Part shown: positions 51,474 to 58,729 of the stretch, in pieces | How the letters are laid out: each line of letters starts with the position of its first letter | Position numbering within the stretch: the first letter of the stretch is position 1 | From: Kiritimatiellia bacterium | GTDB taxonomy: Bacteria; Verrucomicrobiota; Kiritimatiellia; UBA8416; YA12-FULL-48-11 | Assembly: GCA_028716365.1 (NCBI GenBank) | Contig: JAQUPZ010000016.1 | Span: 1-64,000, forward strand | DNA length: 64,000 nt | Direction: 5' to 3' | Program-made: the position numbers and the translations under genes | The notes under the pieces: generated by a model | Database searches by the model: none | What the model saw: only the letters and a program-made list of their open reading frames with translations | What the model was told of the DNA's origin: nothing

Positions 51474-53270
51474 TTATCGGAACAGGCAATACTGCATCGG
51501 ATACACCGTCTTCCCCTTATATGGATATACTTCAATACCGTAATTGGTAATAATCTCCGAGCCATCTGAAAAGGCTGTGCGGAATACTTCGGGCGCAAGC
51601 ATGTCATGCTGTTCCATAAACTCGAGCTGAAGATTTGCCAGCGTCTCAAACTCTTCGTAGCCTTTCCTGACAAACTCGACCGCTTGCTTCAATTCCTCGT
51701 TTGTTGCGCACGTCAGGTCGGTATTTCCCATCCAATTTTTGTTATCCGCCTTGAAACGCGAATAGAAGTAGTAGATCGGTCTGCCGTTGAATTCGACCAA
51801 CTTCAGCTGTGTTTGCTGGTCTTTGGCCGCAGTATTAACAGTCTCAGTGAAAGGATTGCTGAGAATGATACCGTTGTAAACGAGCTGCCAGATCGGTATC
51901 AAGCGGTCATGCAGGAGGTTCTTCTTGCCCGAAAGCCCGCTGAAATAAACATAGAGCACATAATCCAGGTTACCGCATGCGAAATCAAAAGCGCCCTCCG
52001 ATGAGACTCCACCGATGTGGTCTTTGCATGATTGTAATATCCTGTCAAACCAGACAGCGCTTTCCTTCGGCGTACAGGGATGATTCGGATCCTGACAGCG
52101 GGGCGGCTGCAGGATGGTGATTACGTCAATGTAATGAAGACCACGAAAACCGAGATCCGCAACCTTTTGAATATCCTGCGGATAGAAACGCTCGTATGAA
52201 CGTTGCGGGCAGAGCGCGTACATCTGTCCTCCGCTCCAGACAGCGTTGGAGAAAGGCTTGCCGTCCGCCCTTTTGACGGCCAGATCCCAGTCCCAGCATT
52301 CCGCGATACTGTATCCGTCAGAGCTGTTGGTATGTCCGACAATCTGATAACCCATACGCTTCGCTTTCTTGATAAGCGCTCGGAGTTTTGCCTCGCCACC
52401 GAGAGCTTCCTCGACCGGGAAAATCTGTGGCCAGCGGCCATCATGTCCCTTCTGATTCCAGCCCACCAGACAGATCTCGGCACGCTTGATGCCGGCCTTT
52501 TTAAATGCGTCAAGAATGTCGCCCACACGCTCGAACGTAACAACCGCCTTCATCGGTGGCTCGGTTTCCAGAGTCTGTTCCAGTACCGGGCTGGGTGCCG
52601 GTTTCCAGCCCTGTCGAACACGGACTTCCATGCTCTTTGCGGCATAGGCAAGTTCCGGATGCGTCTTCATACGTTCCTTGATCGGTTTACAGACGCCCCG
52701 CGCAAGCTGGTAATTCCTGTACGCACGCGCCATGCCCGCATAATTCGCGTCCTTGCCGGAAAGCATGTGGTAGTGGATCACAATGTCGTCCGGAGGAACA
52801 AATCCTGACACATGAAAGCGTGGCGCTATGGTATAAATACCGTCCTTCACCAGTAGATGCAGATCATATTCGAACCGCATGGTGGCAACGATCCCGACAA
52901 ACGTTGCACGCGGATTCTTCATGCCGTAGATGGGCATAAAGTTTCTTCCGTAAAAACCACCAGGCCCATTAACCGTACACGAGCCTTTCTGAAGGCGGAA
53001 TGTACCCATGAAACCATCCGGTGTGACGTAATAACCATCTTCGCCGACCTTCGCACGCGCAAAATCCGGCAGGACAGCGACATATTCAACACCATGAGGA
53101 ATTTCCTGCCGTTTAATCGTTACCGTCAGGATTCCCTTGGCGTCAGGTTCAACCGTAATCGCTTTTTTCTCCTCGTGCTTATCATTAAACGTGTAGGTCA
53201 ACTCCACCTGAGCGGCCATCACCCGGCATGCGCATACACACACGAACATTGTCAGGTATAACCATCGCAT
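51474..53270 (-). CDS. secreted TIM-barrel protein (GH101/DUF5696-like)
   Basis: This 598-residue protein has a signal peptide (1-20). Residues ~20-200 are beta-rich. The barrel then has ICLVGWNQKGHDGRWPQIFP, GYQIVGHTNSSDGYS, LGFRGLHYIDVITILQPPRC (Asp as possible nucleophile) and HIGGVSSEGAFDFACG (Glu as possible acid). This arrangement resembles the endo-alpha-N-acetylgalactosaminidase-like and DUF5696 group. The assignment is tentative. It converges with the DUF4838 gene with a 36-base gap. TTGACT-N17-TTCACG at 53328-53356 is a plausible promoter. Confidence 0.65.
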   Translation of the reverse strand: MRWLYLTMFVCVCACRVMAAQVELTYTFNDKHEEKKAITVEPDAKGILTVTIKRQEIPHGVEYVAVLPDFARAKVGEDGYYVTPDGFMGTFRLQKGSCTVNGPGGFYGRNFMPIYGMKNPRATFVGIVATMRFEYDLHLLVKDGIYTIAPRFHVSGFVPPDDIVIHYHMLSGKDANYAGMARAYRNYQLARGVCKPIKERMKTHPELAYAAKSMEVRVRQGWKPAPSPVLEQTLETEPPMKAVVTFERVGDILDAFKKAGIKRAEICLVGWNQKGHDGRWPQIFPVEEALGGEAKLRALIKKAKRMGYQIVGHTNSSDGYSIAECWDWDLAVKRADGKPFSNAVWSGGQMYALCPQRSYERFYPQDIQKVADLGFRGLHYIDVITILQPPRCQDPNHPCTPKESAVWFDRILQSCKDHIGGVSSEGAFDFACGNLDYVLYVYFSGLSGKKNLLHDRLIPIWQLVYNGIILSNPFTETVNTAAKDQQTQLKLVEFNGRPIYYFYSRFKADNKNWMGNTDLTCATNEELKQAVEFVRKGYEEFETLANLQLEFMEQHDMLAPEVFRTAFSDGSEIITNYGIEVYPYKGKTVYPMQYCLFR

Positions 53271-53327
53271 GGCTTGTTCCCTTTTCTTATTTATTGTTTA
53301 CCAGACACCAAATCGCTGAAATCATGC

Positions 53328-53356
53328 CGTGAATCCAATGGCAATGGCCAAGTCAA
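53328..53356 (-). promoter_or_regulatory. candidate promoter (TTGACT-N17-TTCACG)
   Basis: Minus strand TTGACT (53356-53351), a 17-base spacer and TTCACG (53333-53328), 58 bases upstream of ATG 53270. The hexamers and spacing match the shared promoter blocks, but the spacer sequence is unrelated. Confidence 0.45.
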
Positions 53357-53378
53357 GTAGATTATAGAAGGTCCGTAA

Positions 53379-55754
53379 TTAATCTCTTCTGGAACAATTC
53401 TGTCCGCAGTTCAGTACTGTATTCTCTGAGGCGGCTTTCTCATCCCAAAGTCCCTTCCTACTTTCGCTCACCGCCACGGCACACTTCTCGATTACGTTAT
53501 CTCGATACAGATTGGAAGGGACATTTCCGAAGCGGTCTTCGAATAGCGCCAATGCGGCGCAATCCGGCTCATCAAAGCCTGTCACGTGATTGCCGAGTAA
53601 CTGGAAGTTACCACGGACCTGAATTGCCTGTTTGATACCAACGGCCGTAGTCCGAGTCACAATGTTGTCACGCAGGATCGAACTCGCGCTTCCGTACGAG
53701 TTGAGGATCACCGGTTGCAGGCAGTCGGTAATGGTGTTGTTGTGGAAAAGCCAGTTTGCGGACGGCGGAATGAATTCGAATATGTCTCCAGTCTTCATTT
53801 CACGGGGTTCTTTCAGTTTGATTTGCACAGCGCCTGGATCGGCAGCCCCGGTCACCTCATCGATAATGGATATTCCTGCGGGCTTACCGCGGGCAATCCA
53901 GACCAGCCGCCAGCCCCGGCACTGACTGGCCAGGAGATGATCCAAAGGGAGGGTCCTCCGCCCCGGCAAGAATGTCAGCGCATCCACAACCTTCTCAACC
54001 GTTGAACTGGCGCGACCACTGGCAATGCCTACGCCGCAATTGCGGATGAGGTTGCCGTGTACGGTAACGTTGATTACAGGTTCAGTTACTTTGATGGCAG
54101 TGACATTCGAATCATTGGTGCCGCGGACATAAAACTGGTTGTCACAAACGATTGTATCGGCGGCGCTCACCTGTACGGCCGTGCGTGCGACGGATTTCTC
54201 GCCAATTTCCGTCATGTCGAAGATGTTACCTGAGATTGTTGTGTTCGCAGATGGATAATGCGTGGCGTCCGACTGACCTGAAACTTCCACTGCAGAGGAA
54301 CCGAAATTGACGAACAGGTTATTGCTGATATGCACCTGCGTAGCGCCAACTGCGGCACGGATCGCGCATCCGCCGTAGGGTACATTACTCTCGAACACGT
54401 TGTCGGCGATGATGTGCTGTCCGGCCCCCAGTTTTGGAAACGTCTCGTCGTGGTTGGCAGGACCCAGATTACCCATTGCCACCGTGCCGGAATTACGCAC
54501 ATAGTTACCGACGAACTTCACGAACCGCGATGCGCCTTCCCACGCACAACCGCCCACATCAACAATCCGGCAGTAGAGAACGCTGGTGTTCTCCGAACCA
54601 CACATCACATCGTTGAAGCCGTTGCGGCCGCAATCAACCGCCGAACAGCGCAGATACGTGGTCAGCTTGCAGTGAACCGGATTCGGCTTCTCCTCAGTAC
54701 CGCGGCTGACACTGCCAGACACAAAGCATTCCGTGGCCATCCGCCGGCCATGGCAATTCTCGATTAGGACCCGTTCCGTACTGCCGATCGTCACTGCATT
54801 ACAACCCTTGGCGCCAAAGCCCCAGAAGTAACTCGACCCCAGCGTGCGCAGGTAGCCGCACTGGTCACGCTCCGCAAAACCCGAGTGGCCTACCATGGTA
54901 AAATTACGAAGGGTCACATCATTACCTTTAGAGAGTGTGATACATGCACCCTCGCCTTCGCTGATGTCAAGCACTGTGTCGACTGCATTCGCACCTTCAA
55001 TCGTTATACCAGCCGCATTCCGTACAGTTAAACCATGTGCCAGACGGTACCGGCCGACCGGCACGTGAAGGTTCTTCTTCTCTTTGACAGCGCGGTCAAT
55101 CGCGGTCTGCAAGGCCACATCATCACAATGCCGCAACACCGCGCTACCGACTGTCCGCGTTGGTGCATCGCGCAGCGTCACTACTTTTCCATCCATCTTC
55201 TCGATGACCGTTACCAATTGTCCGCGCAGCGAAAAAGCTACGGTATAGCCCTTCTCCCAATCGTGTTTATTGAACCGCACTTCAATCTTGTCGCGCAGCG
55301 GCTGCCAGTCACCTGTGATCGGCACAGCCGGCTTCCAGGTACGGGACAAATCTTCCGACCAGCGGAACGTGTTGGTCTTTTCCGGGACATCGAGCAAGAG
55401 GACAAGCCAATCTCCCTGGGTGCCGTCATACCCGCGGATTTCCGCCTTGTCGCCTAGAGGTCTGCCCATCACCACAACGTGTCTTGGTCCCCACAGGGTT
55501 TGCTTTGAGCATCGGGGATTACACTCCGAGAGCATCACGCCCTGCCCGACCTTGAAGTCGCCCGGGTCCGTTACGGTGATATCCTTCATACCCTTCGTCG
55601 TCGCCGCCGTGGTTGAATACTCGGAACCGGAAGCCCCGCAGTCGCGGGCGTTGAGACATGCGTCCAGCGGCACTGCCAACGAGACAACAGTCCCAGTCGC
55701 CAGTATCGCCGACGTCGTTAGTGTGACAAGATAGTGTTTACCTGAAAATTCCAT
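53379..55754 (-). CDS. secreted right-handed beta-helix protein
   Basis: The 791-residue protein has a signal peptide (about 1-28) and an N-terminal pectate-lyase-3-like segment (LNARDCGASGSEYSTTAA). An unusual inserted beta domain (~55-205) follows, and then the helix proper: ALQTAIDRAVKEKKNLHVPVGRYRL, with many coils ending in N-x-F/I and N-x-I turns. Near residue 600 the helix is interrupted by a segment of about 80 residues (LPLDHLLASQCRGWRL to EFIPPSANW). Such proteins are lyases, hydrolases or epimerases of polysaccharides; the type is not readable. It follows the ceramidase-like gene by 26 bases and is co-transcribed with it. Confidence 0.82.
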   Translation of the reverse strand: MEFSGKHYLVTLTTSAILATGTVVSLAVPLDACLNARDCGASGSEYSTTAATTKGMKDITVTDPGDFKVGQGVMLSECNPRCSKQTLWGPRHVVVMGRPLGDKAEIRGYDGTQGDWLVLLLDVPEKTNTFRWSEDLSRTWKPAVPITGDWQPLRDKIEVRFNKHDWEKGYTVAFSLRGQLVTVIEKMDGKVVTLRDAPTRTVGSAVLRHCDDVALQTAIDRAVKEKKNLHVPVGRYRLAHGLTVRNAAGITIEGANAVDTVLDISEGEGACITLSKGNDVTLRNFTMVGHSGFAERDQCGYLRTLGSSYFWGFGAKGCNAVTIGSTERVLIENCHGRRMATECFVSGSVSRGTEEKPNPVHCKLTTYLRCSAVDCGRNGFNDVMCGSENTSVLYCRIVDVGGCAWEGASRFVKFVGNYVRNSGTVAMGNLGPANHDETFPKLGAGQHIIADNVFESNVPYGGCAIRAAVGATQVHISNNLFVNFGSSAVEVSGQSDATHYPSANTTISGNIFDMTEIGEKSVARTAVQVSAADTIVCDNQFYVRGTNDSNVTAIKVTEPVINVTVHGNLIRNCGVGIASGRASSTVEKVVDALTFLPGRRTLPLDHLLASQCRGWRLVWIARGKPAGISIIDEVTGAADPGAVQIKLKEPREMKTGDIFEFIPPSANWLFHNNTITDCLQPVILNSYGSASSILRDNIVTRTTAVGIKQAIQVRGNFQLLGNHVTGFDEPDCAALALFEDRFGNVPSNLYRDNVIEKCAVAVSESRKGLWDEKAASENTVLNCGQNCSRRD

Positions 55755-55780
55755 TGTCGACTTCCTTAAATAACGACCAT

Positions 55781-57286
55781 TTACTTCTTCTCCGGGTCTT
55801 TCCAGAGATCATTGATCTCGGCAACCGTGCGCTCGACCAGCACCTGTCCGCCCTCCGGGCCGACCATGCCGGTCATGACCGTTGCGCTATAGTTGGTGAA
55901 CGGCTTTTCATTGAGTTTGCCGCCAGCAACCGCACGCGGCGTTGGTAGATAATAGGCATGTTGCCGGCCAGTGGCGGCCAACTGAATCAGGAATGTCTGA
56001 ACGGCCGGGCTGCGGGCCTGAATCTGTACGCCGTAGTCCACGAACAGTTCGAATGGATTGGTGGCGATTGCCACATCGCCCAATCGCAGGACGTGCAACT
56101 CCATCTCGTAGGTCTTCATTTCGCCTTTTTGCTGGGCAAGGTAGCGCTCAGCCACCGAGCCGTAGAGATTCCGTGTCCAATGATCCGACTTCGTACGTGT
56201 CTTCCTGGTATCAATCTCTTCACACACTTTCTTTGCGACAATGTATTCGGCCTCGGTAACGATGCGTGCCGGCAATTCAACCTGCCGGACCCGATGTATG
56301 AACGGCACATCCAAGCGTATATCTTTGGTAATCACACCAGCCACGTCGTCGAACGCGACGGCGATACGACGGCCGATCTCCTGGCAGTAGGTCAGACCGC
56401 GGAACTCGTACATGCGCTGTTCACTCTTCTTGCTCACCTGCGGACGGGGAGTCTGGTCACCAGCCGGAGCGCAGAATCCCAATATACACACATCCTCGCC
56501 GTGGCGTTCGCGGATCAATCTGCGTACGTCGTGCCAAAAATCGGCACTAACCATCCTGCCGCCCGCGGCCTGGGCTGTGGTGGAGAGAGTGATGGCAGCC
56601 GCCTTGAGCCGTTTCTGCGTATCGTAGAAGCACAACACGTGAACGGCATGGTCCTCATAACCCTCGATGCCACGGAACTCGGGGATGTTGATGGGGCCAA
56701 ACATTTTGGCTGTGCCATCGTTATAAACCACACGGCGATTATGACTAGCGACTGCATGGCCCAACCCCCAGGCAACTGCCCCTTTCGTCCGATTCTCCCA
56801 GGCCTTCACAACGGCCTGGGCTATCTGCTGATACAGCCACGGCACATATTCTTTGGGCTGCATTGAATCTCCGTAGTCCTTTTCGTCATAGCGGTCCTGG
56901 AAGATTCCCGGCGCATCATGGGTATGCGTGGCGGTCAGGAAAAGCTTATTGAGTTCGAAGCCGGGCAATTGACCGGCCAGATGTTTGCGGAATCCTTCTT
57001 GAACCCCCGGTCGGATGACACACAAGTCGCATGCAACCAGAATGGCCTGGTCCACCACCCGTTCCCCGTCGCGCGACTCCAATGCCAGCACATTGGCCGT
57101 ACACCGGCTAAGTATGCCGGTAGAGATTCGTACTGCAGTGCCACCTGTCAATGGAACAGACCGATCCGGTGTGATATCGGCCGTAGCACTGCCAATCCAG
57201 AGTTCAGAGGCCTCTACCGAAAGGATATTCAGTCCGAGCGTCACCAATATTACAAGAAATTGCTTATTCAAGATGGTTAGAGACAT
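55781..57286 (-). CDS. secreted neutral-ceramidase-like hydrolase
   Basis: The 501-residue product starts with a copy of the shared leader (MSLTILNKQFLVI), which also forms its signal peptide. The mature chain opens IGSATADITPD, the hallmark of the neutral/alkaline ceramidase N-terminal fold, and carries TATHTHDAPG (His121, His123), the zinc-binding motif region. True ceramidases are longer (about 650-750 residues) and have a C-terminal domain that is absent here. In this bacterial group the shorter form is common next to sugar-processing genes, so an amide or ester of a sugar derivative is as likely a substrate as ceramide. No strong ribosome site precedes the start. Confidence 0.8.
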   Translation of the reverse strand: MSLTILNKQFLVILVTLGLNILSVEASELWIGSATADITPDRSVPLTGGTAVRISTGILSRCTANVLALESRDGERVVDQAILVACDLCVIRPGVQEGFRKHLAGQLPGFELNKLFLTATHTHDAPGIFQDRYDEKDYGDSMQPKEYVPWLYQQIAQAVVKAWENRTKGAVAWGLGHAVASHNRRVVYNDGTAKMFGPINIPEFRGIEGYEDHAVHVLCFYDTQKRLKAAAITLSTTAQAAGGRMVSADFWHDVRRLIRERHGEDVCILGFCAPAGDQTPRPQVSKKSEQRMYEFRGLTYCQEIGRRIAVAFDDVAGVITKDIRLDVPFIHRVRQVELPARIVTEAEYIVAKKVCEEIDTRKTRTKSDHWTRNLYGSVAERYLAQQKGEMKTYEMELHVLRLGDVAIATNPFELFVDYGVQIQARSPAVQTFLIQLAATGRQHAYYLPTPRAVAGGKLNEKPFTNYSATVMTGMVGPEGGQVLVERTVAEINDLWKDPEKK

Positions 57287-57300
57287 AACATTTTAACTAC
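57248..57300 (-). repeat. shared gene-start leader, copy f
   Basis: Minus strand: TTGAGCGGTAGTTAAAATGT upstream, then AAGCAATTTCTTGTAATA within the first codons. It aligns with the region upstream of and through copy b (TTGAACGTTAAATTAAAAT, then AAAGCAATTTCTTATAACC) over about 75 bases with substitutions. A TATAAT lies at 57310-57315, without a good -35. Confidence 0.6.
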
Positions 57301-57347
57301 CGCTCAACAATTATAATCCATCAATATACCAGAGCCGTTCGGAGAAC

Positions 57348-58622
57348 TTATTTTACCAGTTCGTCAGCAAACTTGATGTATTGCACCCAATCGTAATCAG
57401 TAACGTCATGTTTTCCGGTCCGGAGGTGATAACGAATCTTTTTTCCAACCGGATGATCCGCGGGCGGCCATTCTTTACAATCGCCTATTCCATCAGCTCC
57501 GAGCAGTTTATAGACAGGGTCCGCATGGAAACCGGATAGAAATTCACCTTTCGGATCAGCCCATTCGTCAAGAGTGGCGCTCGCGATATAAACAGGACGG
57601 GGAGCAATGAGAGCGATCAGTTCATGCTGGTCTATTGTCAGATCCTCTTCCTTCTTATTGTACTTTTTAAAATTTTTACAGAACCAGTGCGGAGCACCGA
57701 GATTGATCAGTTCAACGGTCTCACCGAAAGCCCGTTTGGAAAGAGCTGCACCGCCGCATCCTGAATTGTTCGAGATGATCCCTGCAAAACGGGTATCGTT
57801 CGCACCTGCCCAAAGAGCTGTCTTTCCGAGTCGGGAGTGTCCAATAACAATAACCTTCTTTGCATTGATTTCCGGCATTTTTTCCAGACAGTCGAGTACC
57901 CGGGAAAGCGCCCAGGCCCAGCCTGAAATATTTGCAGGAAAATCGCCCACTTCCTTGTCAGGAAATTCTTTTTTGAAAAGGAGATGGATACCATTGTTGT
58001 ATCCTTCATTTCTATCAGGGTCAACCTGTTCGTAACATCCGGAGATGAGCGCATATCCGGCATCGAGGATCCTGTCCAGAGACCATCGGTGTTTATTCTC
58101 CGCACGATGCTCTTCAGGGACAACTTTTCCGTACCGGCTCCCTTCGATCGGAGGACAAGCGGCAACGTCCGGATCATCCACTATGGAATGATTTCCTTTG
58201 TAATTATATCCCAGGAAAGCGGGAACGGGCCCTTTCCTCTTGTTTGGAATATAGATCAAGAGATCAATTTTCGGTTCCTTGTTAGGATAATCGAAGTAAA
58301 CCCGGACTTCCTTGCGGGTCGCTTTTCCGGAAAGTGCATCGGAAACGGATGTCAATGTTTCAAAATTGATTTTCAATGGATCAACGCCCGGCATCTGGCC
58401 ATACACTTCCTTTTTGAATAAGGCCAGAAGTTCCGGTCGACGTTTATTAAACCAATCCTCCGGAGTCTTGATGGTTCCAAATTTCGGACTTTGTAACGGA
58501 TCCGGAAGCACAAACTTCGGCACTTTCGATTCATCGTAATTCGGTTTTGTTTTTTCCGCAAAAAGATTGCCCGTTGCAAGGAAAAGAATCGGAAAGACAA
58601 TACTGATAACATTTATTTTCAT
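57348..58622 (-). CDS. secreted CE15 glucuronoyl esterase-like protein
   Basis: This 424-residue protein has a signal peptide (1-22) and a ribosome site AAAGGGG. The CE15 signature is clear: the nucleophile elbow VIGHSRLGKTALWAG (Ser263), followed by NNSGCGGAALSKR and the closing PHWFCKNF. The catalytic acid is probably in TLDEWADP (Glu353 or Asp356) and the base is His405 in RTGKHDVTDYDW. CE15 enzymes cleave esters between glucuronic acid of xylan and lignin alcohols, or related uronic-acid esters. That makes plant or algal polysaccharide a possible food source. The gene forms a run with the ceramidase-like and beta-helix genes. Confidence 0.9.
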   Translation of the reverse strand: MKINVISIVFPILFLATGNLFAEKTKPNYDESKVPKFVLPDPLQSPKFGTIKTPEDWFNKRRPELLALFKKEVYGQMPGVDPLKINFETLTSVSDALSGKATRKEVRVYFDYPNKEPKIDLLIYIPNKRKGPVPAFLGYNYKGNHSIVDDPDVAACPPIEGSRYGKVVPEEHRAENKHRWSLDRILDAGYALISGCYEQVDPDRNEGYNNGIHLLFKKEFPDKEVGDFPANISGWAWALSRVLDCLEKMPEINAKKVIVIGHSRLGKTALWAGANDTRFAGIISNNSGCGGAALSKRAFGETVELINLGAPHWFCKNFKKYNKKEEDLTIDQHELIALIAPRPVYIASATLDEWADPKGEFLSGFHADPVYKLLGADGIGDCKEWPPADHPVGKKIRYHLRTGKHDVTDYDWVQYIKFADELVK

Positions 58623-58729
58623 TTAGGCCCCTTTGTTATGAATTTACATGCCGGAATCACCATACAATTTCGAGCATGGTACATGCGACTTCCGTAAGTC
58701 ATCTCCCTCAATTTAGCGAAGTACAAAAT

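Noticed and set aside
55958..56866. 302-codon plus-strand open frame opposite the ceramidase-like gene
   Set aside because: Shadow frame with no domain and no start signals.
19085..57300. The leader repeat as a conserved prepilin-type or type II secretion N-terminus
   Set aside because: There is no Gly-Phe-Thr-Leu-x-Glu prepilin motif, and one copy is untranslated, so peptide-level conservation does not explain it.
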